Assembly: GCA_029253085.1 (NCBI GenBank)
Contig: JAQXAF010000129.1
Location: 28,410 to 92,409 of the forward strand
Length of the DNA stretch: 64,000 nt
Direction: 5' to 3'
DNA from: Luminiphilus sp.
GTDB lineage: Bacteria > Pseudomonadota > Gammaproteobacteria > Pseudomonadales > Halieaceae
Shown: positions 50,311 through 60,590 of the stretch, piece by piece
How positions within the stretch are numbered: the first letter of the stretch is position 1
Layout of the letters: each line of letters opens with the position of its first letter
The notes under the pieces: model-generated
The model's input: the letters and a program-made list of their open reading frames with translations, nothing else
What the model was told of the DNA's origin: nothing
Databases searched by the model: none
Translations under genes and position numbers: made by a program

Positions 50311-53073
50311 ATGGACAAGGTTTTTTCGCCCGGCGACATTGAAAAAAAATGGTACGACACTTGGGAACAAAGTGGCTACTTTGCCCCACAGGGCGGCGAG
50401 ACCGCTTTTTCGATACCCATACCCCCGCCAAACGTTACAGGCTCCCTGCATATGGGACATGGTTTTCAACAAGCCATCATGGATGCCCTTATCCGTTATC
50501 ACCGCATGAAAGGTGCTGACACACTTTGGCAAGTAGGCACTGATCATGCAGGTATTGCGACACAAATGCTGGTGGAGCGTCAGCTCGAGGCTGAAGGCAT
50601 TAGACGGGAAGATATTGGCAGAGACGCTTTTATCGAGAAAGTGTGGGCGTGGAAAGAACAATCGGGTGGAACAATCACGAGACAGCTTCGCCGGTTAGGC
50701 GCTTCTGCCGATTGGAGTCGTGAGCGCTTCACCATGGATGAGGGCTTATCAGAAGCAGTCCAACAGGTGTTTATCAAGCTCTACGATGAGGGGCTGATAT
50801 ATCGCGGCCAGCGCTTGGTCAACTGGGATCCAAAACTTCATACCGCGATCTCAGACCTCGAGGTGGTTTCAGAGGAAGAGCAAGGCTTCATGTGGCACCT
50901 ACGCTACCCGTTAAGTGATGGTTCCGGGCATCTTGTTGTTGCAACTACAAGGCCTGAGACGCTGCTTGGCGACGCGGCAGTGGCCGTTCACCCAGCAGAT
51001 GAACGCTACCAAAAGCTTATTGGAAAAACAGTTTCATTGCCCCTATGCGACCGGGAAATTCCCATCATCGCGGATGACTATGTTGATCCAGAATTCGGTA
51101 CTGGCTGCGTCAAAATAACCCCAGCGCACGACTTTAATGACTATGAAGTCGGTCAGCGACATAACCTCCCCCTCCGTAATATTCTCACGCGAAACGCTAC
51201 GATTAGTGACACGGCTCCGAAAGCCTACCAAACACTAGATCGCTATGTGGCGAGAGAAAAAATCATTGCGGATCTCGACGCCCTTAACCTTTTAGAAAAA
51301 ACCGAAGACCATCGATTGAAAGTCCCGCGAGGTGATCGTTCAGGCGTAGTCGTGGAGCCTTGGCTAACACCGCAATGGTACGTAGATGCGAAAAAACTGG
51401 CAGCACCGGCCATTGCGGCAGTCGAAAACGAAACCATTAAATTTGTGCCCAAGCAGTGGGAAAACACTTATTTCGCATGGATGCGCGACATTCAGGACTG
51501 GTGCATTAGCCGGCAGCTCTGGTGGGGACACAGAATCCCGGCTTGGTATGACGACGCAGGTAATGTTTTCGTGGGTCCGGATGAAAATGCTGTGCGAGCA
51601 GCTCACCAACTTGACGACAACCTATCTCTGACTCAGGACAACGACGTTCTAGATACCTGGTTCTCCTCGGCCCTGTGGACGTTCTCGACGCTTGGCTGGC
51701 CCAATGCCACACCCGAAATGTCAAAATTTCATCCCGCATCAGTGCTCGTTACCGGATTCGATATCATATTTTTCTGGGTGGCAAGGATGATCATGATGTC
51801 GTTGCATTTTTGCGACGAGGTTCCTTTCCACACGGTCTACGTGCACGGATTGGTTCGAGATGGCGAAGGGCAAAAGATGTCAAAGTCCAAGGGGAATGTC
51901 ATCGACCCCATTGACCTTATTGATGGTATTGACTTGGAGAGTCTTGTAGAGAAACGGACTGGGGGAATGATGCAACCGCAAATGGCGGCGCGAATCGCCA
52001 AGCAAACACGCAAACATTTTCCAGAGGGAATTCCTGGCTACGGCACCGACGCCCTGCGATTTACCTTTTACTCGTTAGCGTCAACAGGTCGTGATATCAA
52101 ATTTGATATGCATCGAATGGAGGGCTACCGGAATTTTTGCAACAAACTTTGGAACGCTGCACGGTATGTTTTAGGAAATTGCGAGAACCTTGCTTCACCA
52201 CCTACCCACCTTGAGCCCTCACTGGCAGACCGATGGATTGCGAGTCGACTGGTCGCTGCCGCAAGAGACTGCGAACAGGCCATTGAGCAGTACCGATTTG
52301 ATCTTGCATCACAGGCGCTCTATGACTTCGTTTGGAATGAATTCTGCGATTGGTACCTCGAGTTATCCAAACCGATACTCTGGGATGCGGAGGCAAACCC
52401 AGAGCAAGCCATAGTGACCCGTCACACGTTAGTGCGGGTTCTGGAAAATATATTGCGTTTACTGCACCCCATGATGCCTTTTATCACCGAAGAAATTTGG
52501 CAAAGTATTGCGCCGCTAGCGGGGATATCCGCAGATACGATCATGCTGCAACCCTGGCCAAAGTTTGAGGTTCACGAAACGGATGACCAAGCCGAGTCAG
52601 AGGTAACATGGCTACAGGGCGTGATCGTTGCGGTTCGAACGATTCGGGGTGAGGCTCAGCTTGGACCTGGAAAAGCTCTCGATATTCTGGTTCGTAATGC
52701 CACCGAGGAAGATCAAGGTCGCCTAAAGAGCAACTCGACCTACTTGCGCAAATTAGCGCGATTGGAGTCCGTGACGATCTTGCAGGCGGACGATGCGGTT
52801 CCGCCGTCGCTGTCTGCGTTGCACGAAAATCTCGAAATTTTGGTGCCAATGGCAGGCGTTGTCGACGTGGATTCGGAGCGCGCACGACTCGAAAAAGAGT
52901 TGCAGAAACAGCACAGTGAGCTGAGCAGAATTCAAGGAAAACTAACAAATGCCAGCTTTGTAGACCGGGCTCCGGAGGCCGTCGTAGCAAAGGAAAGGCA
53001 GAAACAACAGGCTGCCGAGGATGCTGCGTTAACAATTAAGGCGCAATTGCAGCGACTGGAGGGATTGCACTAA
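50311..53073 (+). CDS. valS: Valyl-tRNA synthetase
   Basis: A 920-residue class I synthetase. The HIGH motif is in [14 protein letters not shown] and the KMSKS motif is at 522-526. The editing domain, the anticodon-binding domain and the C-terminal coiled coil ([17 protein letters not shown] region) are in normal order. No frameshift or truncation was seen. Confidence 0.98.
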   Translation: MDKVFSPGDIEKKWYDTWEQSGYFAPQGGETAFSIPIPPPNVTGSLHMGHGFQQAIMDALIRYHRMKGADTLWQVGTDHAGIATQMLVERQLEAEGIRREDIGRDAFIEKVWAWKEQSGGTITRQLRRLGASADWSRERFTMDEGLSEAVQQVFIKLYDEGLIYRGQRLVNWDPKLHTAISDLEVVSEEEQGFMWHLRYPLSDGSGHLVVATTRPETLLGDAAVAVHPADERYQKLIGKTVSLPLCDREIPIIADDYVDPEFGTGCVKITPAHDFNDYEVGQRHNLPLRNILTRNATISDTAPKAYQTLDRYVAREKIIADLDALNLLEKTEDHRLKVPRGDRSGVVVEPWLTPQWYVDAKKLAAPAIAAVENETIKFVPKQWENTYFAWMRDIQDWCISRQLWWGHRIPAWYDDAGNVFVGPDENAVRAAHQLDDNLSLTQDNDVLDTWFSSALWTFSTLGWPNATPEMSKFHPASVLVTGFDIIFFWVARMIMMSLHFCDEVPFHTVYVHGLVRDGEGQKMSKSKGNVIDPIDLIDGIDLESLVEKRTGGMMQPQMAARIAKQTRKHFPEGIPGYGTDALRFTFYSLASTGRDIKFDMHRMEGYRNFCNKLWNAARYVLGNCENLASPPTHLEPSLADRWIASRLVAAARDCEQAIEQYRFDLASQALYDFVWNEFCDWYLELSKPILWDAEANPEQAIVTRHTLVRVLENILRLLHPMMPFITEEIWQSIAPLAGISADTIMLQPWPKFEVHETDDQAESEVTWLQGVIVAVRTIRGEAQLGPGKALDILVRNATEEDQGRLKSNSTYLRKLARLESVTILQADDAVPPSLSALHENLEILVPMAGVVDVDSERARLEKELQKQHSELSRIQGKLTNASFVDRAPEAVVAKERQKQQAAEDAALTIKAQLQRLEGLH

Positions 53074-53119
53074 GGCCGCGATACTGGTAATAACAGCATA
53101 TAAAAATAAGGAGAGGCGT

Positions 53120-53332
53120 ATGTCTGAGCGTCAAACCGGCGTTGTAAAATGGTTTAACAATGCAAAAGGTTTTGGCTTCATCACGATGACAGATCGTGAA
53201 GAAGATATTTTTGTGCACTTTCGAGCTATTCAGGGGGACGGGTATCGCTCGCTGAACGAAGGTGATGCGGTGGAATTTACCCTTGCCGAGGGTGATAAAG
53301 GGCTGCAGGCGGAAGAAGTTACTAAACCGTAG
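53120..53332 (+). CDS. Cold-shock protein, CspA family
   Basis: A 70-residue single cold-shock domain. RNP1 is KGFGFI and RNP2 is DIFVHF, after [10 protein letters not shown]. It binds single-stranded RNA or DNA. AAGGAG lies before the ATG. The gap to valS is only 46 bp, so it lacks the long structured leader of E. coli cspA and is unlikely to be cold-regulated in the same way. A second cold-shock-domain gene follows 58 bp downstream. Confidence 0.96.
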   Translation: MSERQTGVVKWFNNAKGFGFITMTDREEDIFVHFRAIQGDGYRSLNEGDAVEFTLAEGDKGLQAEEVTKP

Positions 53333-53390
53333 CACCTACAAGCGGTCAAGATTTGATAGACTTCGGCTCCTTTCATAATCCGGATGTCCC

Positions 53391-53807
53391 ATGTCTTCGC
53401 ACCCACAAAAATTTAGTCTTGTTGGCCGGCTTGTCATCAATGACTTGGTCGCCGTTGTTATCTACCTGGTTACGGCGCAATTTTTCCCCACTCACTGGGT
53501 TTATCTCGCTGGCCTAATCGTTTTAGCGATCATTTGTGCTGTCGTCGGTGATATCAGCATGCCTGCTCCCCGACCAGCCAAAAAGAAAGCGGCTGCTCAA
53601 GAGAGCACTCACGAGGGAAATATTAAATGGTTTAACGCCACCAAAGGCTTTGGCTTTATTGTCGGTGATGACGGCGCAGAGGTTTTCGTTCACTACCGTA
53701 ATGTTGAAGGCCTGACTAAACGCAGCATCAAACAGGGGCAGCGCGTCGCCTACTCGGTTCGTGCCAGCGATCGGGGCCCACAGGCTGAAGGCGTCAAAGC
53801 GGTATGA
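53391..53807 (+). CDS. Membrane-anchored cold-shock-domain protein
   Basis: A 138-residue protein. Residues 13-31 and 36-53 are hydrophobic and predict a helical hairpin in the membrane; a lysine-rich linker (PRPAKKKAAA) leads to a full cold-shock domain at 75-138 with RNP1 KGFGFI (85-90) and RNP2 VFVHY (98-102). Cold-shock proteins are normally soluble; the known CSD-DUF1294 fusion has the opposite domain order. It would hold an RNA-binding domain on the cytoplasmic face of the membrane. It overlaps the next gene by 4 bp. Confidence 0.88.
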   Translation: MSSHPQKFSLVGRLVINDLVAVVIYLVTAQFFPTHWVYLAGLIVLAIICAVVGDISMPAPRPAKKKAAAQESTHEGNIKWFNATKGFGFIVGDDGAEVFVHYRNVEGLTKRSIKQGQRVAYSVRASDRGPQAEGVKAV

Positions 53808-54445
53808 CCACAGCAGCAATTCAGGAAAAAACCCCCCGCGTTACTGAGCGAAAGTTTCGCGGGGTAACGCTGCCAACCGCCGGACACAAAGTTATCAGAA
53901 GAGTAAAGCGTGAAGGCCATGAACCGTCTATCCACGGTACAAAGCTTTGGCGATCGAGTTTTCTCATCATGGATTACCTGCACAAACATCCGCCGGAGTC
54001 CGTCAGTAACGTACTCGATGCTGGCTGCGGCTGGGGCATCACGGGAATATGGTGTGCGCGCAAATTTGGCGCTTCTGTCGTCTCTCTCGATGCAGATCCT
54101 GCTGTTTTTCCATACCTAAACGCGGTAGCTGAACTCAACAAAGTCACCACTATCCCTATGGTGCGACGCTTTGAACAATTAAAAAAATCACAGCTTGCCA
54201 CCTTTGATCTGCTAGTGGCGGCAGATGTGTGTTTTTGGGACGAATTAGTCAAACCCGTCAGTCAATTAATTGATCGAGCAATCGACGCCGGAGTCGGTCA
54301 AATCGTTATCGCCGATCCGGAGCGACCCACCTTTCATGAGATGGCTGAAAAGGTCATCAATCGTCACGGGGGTGAACTCATAAATTGGGCACTCCAGGGC
54401 AAGCTCAAAGCTACCGGAGCTCTACTCGTTATCAACAACCAGTAG
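53804..54445 (+). CDS. Class I methyltransferase, METTL21-like
   Basis: A 213-residue SAM-dependent methyltransferase. Motif I VLDAGCGWG is at 70-78 and the acidic end of strand 2 is in SLDAD. Before it, GTKLWRSSFLIMDYL resembles the G-x-x-LW-x-S motif of the METTL21/Methyltransf_16 group of protein lysine methyltransferases; this resemblance is suggestive only. It starts inside the stop of the cold-shock-domain gene, so the two are translationally coupled and may be functionally linked. Confidence 0.75.
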   Translation: MTTAAIQEKTPRVTERKFRGVTLPTAGHKVIRRVKREGHEPSIHGTKLWRSSFLIMDYLHKHPPESVSNVLDAGCGWGITGIWCARKFGASVVSLDADPAVFPYLNAVAELNKVTTIPMVRRFEQLKKSQLATFDLLVAADVCFWDELVKPVSQLIDRAIDAGVGQIVIADPERPTFHEMAEKVINRHGGELINWALQGKLKATGALLVINNQ

Positions 54446-54456
54446 GCAGGTCAGTT

Positions 54457-55722
54457 CTAGCGCAGTACCTTTATGTTCCAGGCGACGGAAGCTTCTATTG
54501 CCTCACCAGAATCTGTTAACGCGGGCCTAAAACGCATAGCGCGTAGCTGCCGCCTAGCAAAGCCTAATAATGCCCCATCGGGTAATTCAACCTCGCTCAA
54601 GACAATATTTCGCAGGTTGCCTCGAGTGGATACGTCGGCACTCAGGCTAAATGATTGCCACTCACGGCTGAATCGATGATCACGACCCAGCGTGGGGATT
54701 TGGGGTAAGGGGGCCGCTTCCGAAAAATCGTAGGCCCCTTCGCGCTGTAACTCCCCATAAATCTGTAGTGCCTGAGATTGCCGCCCGCTAAACATTAGCC
54801 AGTCAGCTTTGGCATGCAACAGGGTTGGGTCATCGGGAAAAAGTTGTAGGGCGCGATCTATAAGTCCTCTTGCGCTGGACCCTAGGGTGCTCTCAATATT
54901 ACGTAAGCGATATTCACCAGGCGATTGATCACGATTTTGTTGGTAGGGACTCGCATAGCGATCTTGGGAAACACCAAAATTATCGACCACCAAAGGATCA
55001 ACTCTGAAATCGATCAGGTAGTAGAGTTTAAGAATTTCAAGACTTATCGCTTTGCACCAAGGATCCTGCCATTGAACGCTGTCACAAACAGCCCCAGCCA
55101 TGTCATTGCCGTGCTTAACGACGAACAAAACATCGGCCTCCGAGCCCGGCCAAGGGACACTAGCAAGCAGCTCACCCTGCACCGAGAGCCAGCGCATTGA
55201 TGCATCTAAACGTTGTTCGGTCCAAGGTTCAGCACCGCGCCCCAATAGTCGATAAAAGTAATCCATTTGGCGACCTACTTCGACGGGGTCTCCCTGCTCA
55301 CGAAGCAATTCAAGAATACGTTCTAGTAAGGGCAATTGCTCAGCGCTACTCAAGCCATTGTTTATCCGCGTGCTGTGTAGGGCCCATCGGTAAAGGCCCA
55401 AGGCGGCTTCCGCAGAGCCATATTCCTCAGCTTCTCTAGCCGCGTTGACTAGCGTAGGTGTCAGCTCGGGTGAGTAAGGCCCTACTCTAGATTCTAAATC
55501 CTGAATGGTCTTTGCGGTTGCATCGAGACGCCGCTGGGTCGTCAATGGAGAGGCCCGCTCTAGTGGCGCGGACTGGCGCAGCCCGGCGTCGGACCACAAA
55601 ACGTGTATTCCCCACGGTTGAGGCTCCCCGGCAACACTCGATGCATGCCAAAGCGCTGCCAGTGTTGTGTAAACCACCACTGGCAGTAGCGGGGCCATCA
55701 AAGATTTGCTGCTACCAAACAT
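54457..55722 (-). CDS. Secreted or membrane-anchored TPR-like protein with a TonB-like C-terminus, unknown
   Basis: A 421-residue protein. The N-terminus has a hydrophobic segment (LLPVVVYTTLAALWHASSVAG), a signal peptide or anchor. The middle is helical with TPR-like pairs (AEAALGLYRWAL; LIDRALQLFPDDPTLLHAKADWLMFSGR). The last 90 residues look like a TonB C-terminal domain (LRAMRFRPALTDSGEAIEASVAWN). ATG 55722 lacks a good ribosome site; ATG 55698 (MAPLLPVVV) is possible. It converges with the methyltransferase gene, 11 bp apart. A leftward terminator lies just upstream of its start. I do not recognise the family. Confidence 0.6.
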   Translation of the reverse strand: MFGSSKSLMAPLLPVVVYTTLAALWHASSVAGEPQPWGIHVLWSDAGLRQSAPLERASPLTTQRRLDATAKTIQDLESRVGPYSPELTPTLVNAAREAEEYGSAEAALGLYRWALHSTRINNGLSSAEQLPLLERILELLREQGDPVEVGRQMDYFYRLLGRGAEPWTEQRLDASMRWLSVQGELLASVPWPGSEADVLFVVKHGNDMAGAVCDSVQWQDPWCKAISLEILKLYYLIDFRVDPLVVDNFGVSQDRYASPYQQNRDQSPGEYRLRNIESTLGSSARGLIDRALQLFPDDPTLLHAKADWLMFSGRQSQALQIYGELQREGAYDFSEAAPLPQIPTLGRDHRFSREWQSFSLSADVSTRGNLRNIVLSEVELPDGALLGFARRQLRAMRFRPALTDSGEAIEASVAWNIKVLR

Positions 55723-55744
55723 GTTTTAAGTGTAAACCTATGAG

Positions 55745-55771
55745 ACAAAAAAAAACCCGCCAATGGCGGGT
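55745..55771 (-). terminator. Leftward rho-independent terminator upstream of the TPR/TonB-like gene
   Basis: A 7-bp perfect stem ACCCGCC/GGCGGGT (55755-55761 and 55765-55771 on the plus strand) with a 3-base loop. Read on the minus strand the stem is followed by nine T residues (complement of the A-run at 55747-55755), so it works leftward. No leftward gene is visible to its right; the next gene goes the other way. Confidence 0.8.
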
Positions 55772-55924
55772 AAAAAGCTTTAAAGGACCTGAGTGACTTG
55801 GGGCTAAGGTGTTAAGCGCCGTAGCCGGCAATGCCACATCAATGGTCCTATTCTCCCGGCTCCGTGACATAAATCAAATGTATTTGTTTCATCTTTTGTA
55901 TTCTTTTATGGCATTATCCTATTT

Positions 55925-56866
55925 ATGGATATTAAAAAAATCGCTAAAGTCGACCTCAACTTATTGGTTTCATTGCAAATTTTGCTGGAGGAATGCAGTG
56001 TCTCATCGGCCGCCCGAAGAATGTCGATCACTCAGCCGGCAATGTCAAAAACCTTAGGGCGTCTCAGGGATACATTTCATGACCCCTTATTCGTGCGCTC
56101 TAAACGGGGAATACAACCCACGCCAAGGGCACAGTCTATCGCTGCAGAACTTCCCGCATTGTTAGCTGCTGCAGAGGCTCTCCTTGAGGCGGGGGACTTT
56201 TCACCAAGGACTTATAAAGGTGAGATTACAATCGCGATTTCCGAATATGTTGGATTGTCGTTACTGCCCCCCCTAACGGCTCGTTTACAGAAAATTGCTC
56301 CCGGACTTAGCTTGCGTACCATTACGCGAGTCGAAGGTCAGCTCGATGAGCTTGCTGCGGGCGGACTCGATTTCGCGGTACAACTTACGCGGGCTGATTA
56401 TCCCGAAGAGTTTCGCTACCAATCCCTAGGCGGATCACCATTGGCCGTCTTTGTTCGAGACGGCCACCCCTTGGCAAGCAGGCCCCTCACCCGGGAAAGC
56501 CTCACAGAATATCCCGCCATCAGCCTCTACGTATCCGATCGCAGTGACACAGAGCTACCCTTGCCACCCCATGCGCGACTGCAAGCAGGATCGGTTGCAA
56601 TGCTTGAAACTTCACACCTGCTAACCGCGTTAGAAATCCTTAGGGAAACTGATTTTACTTTGGTGTGTCCCGCCTATTTAGCGCGAAACCAGGGCGCGAC
56701 CCGCGACGTTATTGCACTCCCTTTACCCCCCGATGACGCACAGTATGTTGACTACGCGCTGGTAGCTCACAGACGCACTCAAGCATCTCCAGCTCATCAA
56801 TGGCTGTGGAATGAGATCGTTGATACGGTAAGGGGTATGCGCTTGCGCACAGTGCATAGAGGATAA
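55925..56866 (+). CDS. LysR-family transcriptional regulator
   Basis: A 313-residue regulator. The winged helix-turn-helix spans about residues 8-65, with SSAARRMSITQPAMSKTLGRL, followed by the family's DPLFVRSKRGIQPTPRA. The C-terminal part is a periplasmic-binding-protein-like sensor (about 95-305). Target and ligand are unknown. It is divergent from the TPR/TonB-like gene, the usual arrangement for a LysR and a regulated neighbour, yet the terminator between them complicates this. No clear ribosome site precedes the ATG. Confidence 0.92.
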   Translation: MDIKKIAKVDLNLLVSLQILLEECSVSSAARRMSITQPAMSKTLGRLRDTFHDPLFVRSKRGIQPTPRAQSIAAELPALLAAAEALLEAGDFSPRTYKGEITIAISEYVGLSLLPPLTARLQKIAPGLSLRTITRVEGQLDELAAGGLDFAVQLTRADYPEEFRYQSLGGSPLAVFVRDGHPLASRPLTRESLTEYPAISLYVSDRSDTELPLPPHARLQAGSVAMLETSHLLTALEILRETDFTLVCPAYLARNQGATRDVIALPLPPDDAQYVDYALVAHRRTQASPAHQWLWNEIVDTVRGMRLRTVHRG

Positions 56867-56948
56867 AGTTAACCTGAGTTGCCTCAACGACTATTTCTAT
56901 GGCCTCTAAGAAGTGGCATAATAGGGACGTCCTTTACTGCCGTTGTTC

Positions 56949-57761
56949 ATGTCAAAACGCACACCAAAATCCGTCCCACTATTCCAAACGCCAATCATCG
57001 AGACGCACTGTCATCTTGATTATCTGGCACAGGAAACTATGGCCGACGAATTACGTGCGATTACAGAAGCCGGTATCGAACGCATTGTTACCATTGCAGT
57101 TTCTCCCGACAACCTAGCGACTGTTTTAAATCTTTGTGATGCGCATGACTATATCTGGGGCACCCAGGGCATTCACCCGCATGAAGCCGCATCCTGGAAT
57201 CCAACAGTCGCACAGGCTGTCGCCGTGGGTGCAGCCCACCCTAAAGTCGTGGCTATCGGCGAAATTGGCCTCGATTACTACTACGAGCACGCCTCACCTC
57301 AAGCCCAAACCCTGGCCTTTGAGGCGCAATTAGCGCTAGCCGCCGAGCGCGATTTGCCCGTTGTTATTCATACCCGAGAAGCTGACGCTGACACCAGGGC
57401 CGTGCTTGAAAATCATGCCCGTCATTTGAGAAAGAAAGGTGTCATTCACAGTTTTACCAGCTCCCAAGCCCTCGCCGACTACTGTTTATCCGAGGGGTTT
57501 CATCTTGGGTTTAATGGAATCTGCACGTTTAAAAACGCAGACAATGTCAGGGCTGTCATTAATTCCACCCCGCTAGAAAGCATCGTGCTTGAGACCGATG
57601 CGCCTTACCTAACGCCAGTTCCCTATCGCGGCCGAGTGAATTCACCCCGTTTTTTACCCTTGATTGCCCAACAAATTGCTGAGATTAAAAATATGCCGGT
57701 TGAAACACTGTTGAGAGCCGTTCGGAGGAACAGCATGGCGCTGTTCTTCGCTGATCAATGA
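56949..57761 (+). CDS. TatD-family metal-dependent deoxyribonuclease
   Basis: A 270-residue TIM-barrel hydrolase. Metal ligands appear in ETHCHLDYL near the N-terminus, in IGEIGLDYYY, in VIHTREAD, in GVIHSFT and in LETDAPYLTP, the full TatD/YcfH pattern. These are 3'-5' exonucleases or related phosphoesterases. ATG 56949 is preferred over TTG 56943. It overlaps rapA by 4 bp. Confidence 0.93.
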   Translation: MSKRTPKSVPLFQTPIIETHCHLDYLAQETMADELRAITEAGIERIVTIAVSPDNLATVLNLCDAHDYIWGTQGIHPHEAASWNPTVAQAVAVGAAHPKVVAIGEIGLDYYYEHASPQAQTLAFEAQLALAAERDLPVVIHTREADADTRAVLENHARHLRKKGVIHSFTSSQALADYCLSEGFHLGFNGICTFKNADNVRAVINSTPLESIVLETDAPYLTPVPYRGRVNSPRFLPLIAQQIAEIKNMPVETLLRAVRRNSMALFFADQ

Positions 57762-60511
57762 GTGAATTTGCGGTCGGTCAACGTTGGGTAAGCCATGCCG
57801 ATGTTGAATTAGGGCTTGGCATTGTTGTTGAGCTCGACGGGAGACGGATTACCTTACATTTCCCAGCGGTGGGCGAGGAGCGCACCTATGCAACAGATCG
57901 CGCCCCCTTAACTCGGCTCATTCTTGAAAGCGGTGACCGCTATCAACACATCAATGGGCAAGAATACGCCGTTTTGGAGCGTCACGAATCCGAGGGCATA
58001 CTTGCCTACCTCATTGAAAGTGTCGCAGGGGAGCAAGAACTTGTTTCTGAGCTCGATATAGATCCTCACATACAGCTGCGCTCTCCAAGAGATCGACTTC
58101 TTAACAATCAGTTAGACAAGTTACTGGATTTCCAGCTTCGATTCGAAACGTTAAAGCAACGTGCGCATTTTTCAGGGAGTGCTGTACGAGGCCTGCTGGG
58201 TGCACGAACATCTCTATTGTCGCATCAGGTTTATATCGCCAGTGAAGTCGGCACTCGTATTGCCCCCAGAGTACTGCTGGCAGACGAAGTCGGTCTGGGC
58301 AAAACGATAGAGGCAGGACTTGTCCTGTCCCAACAGCTGGCCTCAGGGCGTGCCTCCAGAGCACTTATTCTTGTTCCTGATTCTCTGATACACCAGTGGC
58401 TAGTCGAGATGCTGCGACGCTTTAACTTGGCATTTTCTCTATTTGATAGCGACCGTTTGAGTGATCTCGAAATCGAATCGGCTTTTGAATCAGAGCAACT
58501 CATCCTGTGCCCTTTTTCACTGATGGCTCAAAATGAAGACGCCAGGCTTAGTGCATTGTCCGCTCAGTGGGATATGGTAATTGTTGATGAGGCGCACCAC
58601 TTGAGTCGCCAAAACTCGCAGGAAGAAATTTTATCAGACTTCATTGAATCCCTAGCGGGGCAATGCAGCGGCCTGCTCTTACTGACGGCCACTCCAGAGC
58701 AAGCGGGGATAGAAAGCCACTTTGATCGGCTTCGCTTACTGGACCCTGACCGGTTCAGTGACTTGACAACTTTCCTGGCTGAACAGGAACAATTTTCAGA
58801 ATGGAACCGTGTTATTGAGTTGCTCCAATCGGGCCAAAGCACGGTTGCCCTGCCCTCGGGCATTGACCAAAACACCGACAGTGCGTCTCAGATCCAGCAA
58901 TTGCTTGACCGTTACGGCACCGGTCGGGTGCTATTTCGCAATACCCGAGCGTCAGTGCCAGGTTTCCCAACTAGAAATCTGCATACCTACCCACTAGAGG
59001 CCCCAGAACTGTATCAAGACGCTAGGGGAGAGTTGTTTCCAGAAATGTCTTTCCCCGAGTCCCAATGGTTAGAACACGACCCGCGGGTGGCCTGGCTCGA
59101 GTCTCAGCTTCGAGCGTTGCGACCTGAAAAGGTCTTGGTTATTGCTGCGAACGCCTCAACCGCCCTGGCACTAGAGCATCAACTCCACCTTCGGGCCGGC
59201 ATTCGCTGTGCCGCTTTTCACGAGGGTCTTACGCTTGTGGAGCGGGATCGTGCCGCGGCCTATTTTGCCGATGAGCACGGTGGCGCCCAAGCACTGATCT
59301 GCTCTGAGATTGGCAGTGAAGGACGCAACTTCCAATTTGCACATCACTTGATTTGTTTCGATTTACCTAAAAACCCAGATTTACTCGAACAGCGAATCGG
59401 ACGACTGGATAGAATAGGACAAACCGCCGATGTGTCTATTCATGTTCCATTTATACGGGGTAGCGCACAGCAGGTCTTGTTTCAGTGGCATGATCAAGCC
59501 CTCGGTGCATTCACCAGTAGCTGCGCTGTGGGCTATACGGTTCTGCAACAGTTTCAGGAACCCTTAAACAGTGCACTGGGAAATCCCGATTCACCCACCA
59601 AGGAGCTTCTGGCTGAATCGCTTGAGCTGCGCACTTCATTAGAAACTCAGATGCGGGAAGGTCGAGATCGCTTACTCGAATTAAACTCCCATGATGCCAA
59701 TCGTGGGGCAGCAATCATTGAGAGCATTCAGCGCGAAGAGACACCCGACCAGGTACTGAGCTTTGCCGAGCTTCTCTTCGACCGTATAGGGGTGAGTCAG
59801 GACTATCACTCTGAGACCACCCACTTACTAAAACCGACTGAAATGCTAATTACTGGCGAACTCCCCGGTTTGAGTGAGGACGGCACGGTGGTCTGTTTCG
59901 ATCGTGAGACCGCGCTGGCACGGGATGACGTCTTGTTCCTAACGCGTGAACACCCGCTACTCCGTGAGGCAATGGCGGTCGTCTTAAGTAGTGAGCTGGG
60001 AAATTCAGCCCTTGGAACGCTCAAGCATCCTAAGATACCTGGGGGTACCGTACTCCTTGAATGTGTTTACAGCCTCGATTGTATGGCGCCAAATCACCTC
60101 GAAATGGGGCGTTATGTCGATCAAACTCCACTGCGCTTCGTTATTGATCCTAAGTGTATTGATCGCGGCCAAACGATTGGGCACCAGGCGCTAAACCGCA
60201 TGATTGGACCCGTCGCTACGGCAACGGCTGCAAATGTCATGCGCAGAATTCGATCCTTACTCGAGCAACAACTGAAGGCCGCTGACGCGTTAGCCCAATC
60301 AGAACTCGAGGTGAGAAAGCGACAGGCGATTGATTCGATCAATGAGCAATTAGGCGCAGAACATAGCCGCCTTGTTTATTTGAGCAGTGTGAATCCAGCG
60401 GTTCGCGATGTGGAAATTTCAGAGTTGGAGGCACGCATAGCTAAAACGCTGGCTTCAGTGGACGACGCGCAAGCTGTCAGTCAGGCCCTTCGCGTAGTCA
60501 TTGCCACTTAA
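57758..60511 (+). CDS. rapA: RNA polymerase-associated SWI2/SNF2 ATPase RapA
   Basis: A 917-residue Swi2/Snf2 protein that recycles RNA polymerase after termination. The N-terminal domain begins FAVGQRWVSHADVELGLG; the ATPase has motif I DEVGLGKT (176-183) and motif II DEAHH (277-281), and lobe 2 has the LEQRIGRLDRIGQ motif. The C-terminal RapA-specific region is full length. The start overlaps the tatD stop. Confidence 0.96.
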   Translation: MSEFAVGQRWVSHADVELGLGIVVELDGRRITLHFPAVGEERTYATDRAPLTRLILESGDRYQHINGQEYAVLERHESEGILAYLIESVAGEQELVSELDIDPHIQLRSPRDRLLNNQLDKLLDFQLRFETLKQRAHFSGSAVRGLLGARTSLLSHQVYIASEVGTRIAPRVLLADEVGLGKTIEAGLVLSQQLASGRASRALILVPDSLIHQWLVEMLRRFNLAFSLFDSDRLSDLEIESAFESEQLILCPFSLMAQNEDARLSALSAQWDMVIVDEAHHLSRQNSQEEILSDFIESLAGQCSGLLLLTATPEQAGIESHFDRLRLLDPDRFSDLTTFLAEQEQFSEWNRVIELLQSGQSTVALPSGIDQNTDSASQIQQLLDRYGTGRVLFRNTRASVPGFPTRNLHTYPLEAPELYQDARGELFPEMSFPESQWLEHDPRVAWLESQLRALRPEKVLVIAANASTALALEHQLHLRAGIRCAAFHEGLTLVERDRAAAYFADEHGGAQALICSEIGSEGRNFQFAHHLICFDLPKNPDLLEQRIGRLDRIGQTADVSIHVPFIRGSAQQVLFQWHDQALGAFTSSCAVGYTVLQQFQEPLNSALGNPDSPTKELLAESLELRTSLETQMREGRDRLLELNSHDANRGAAIIESIQREETPDQVLSFAELLFDRIGVSQDYHSETTHLLKPTEMLITGELPGLSEDGTVVCFDRETALARDDVLFLTREHPLLREAMAVVLSSELGNSALGTLKHPKIPGGTVLLECVYSLDCMAPNHLEMGRYVDQTPLRFVIDPKCIDRGQTIGHQALNRMIGPVATATAANVMRRIRSLLEQQLKAADALAQSELEVRKRQAIDSINEQLGAEHSRLVYLSSVNPAVRDVEISELEARIAKTLASVDDAQAVSQALRVVIAT

Positions 60512-60590
60512 AATAGCGCTCGTACGCATCTGGAAGTTAGTCGGTCGCGTCGACAAATAGGCGCTGAGCGAGTAGAGCAAGCCCCTGCAG

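Noticed and set aside
53074..53119. A cspA-type thermosensing leader before the cold-shock gene
   Set aside because: Only 46 bp separate it from valS, too short for the known long structured leader.
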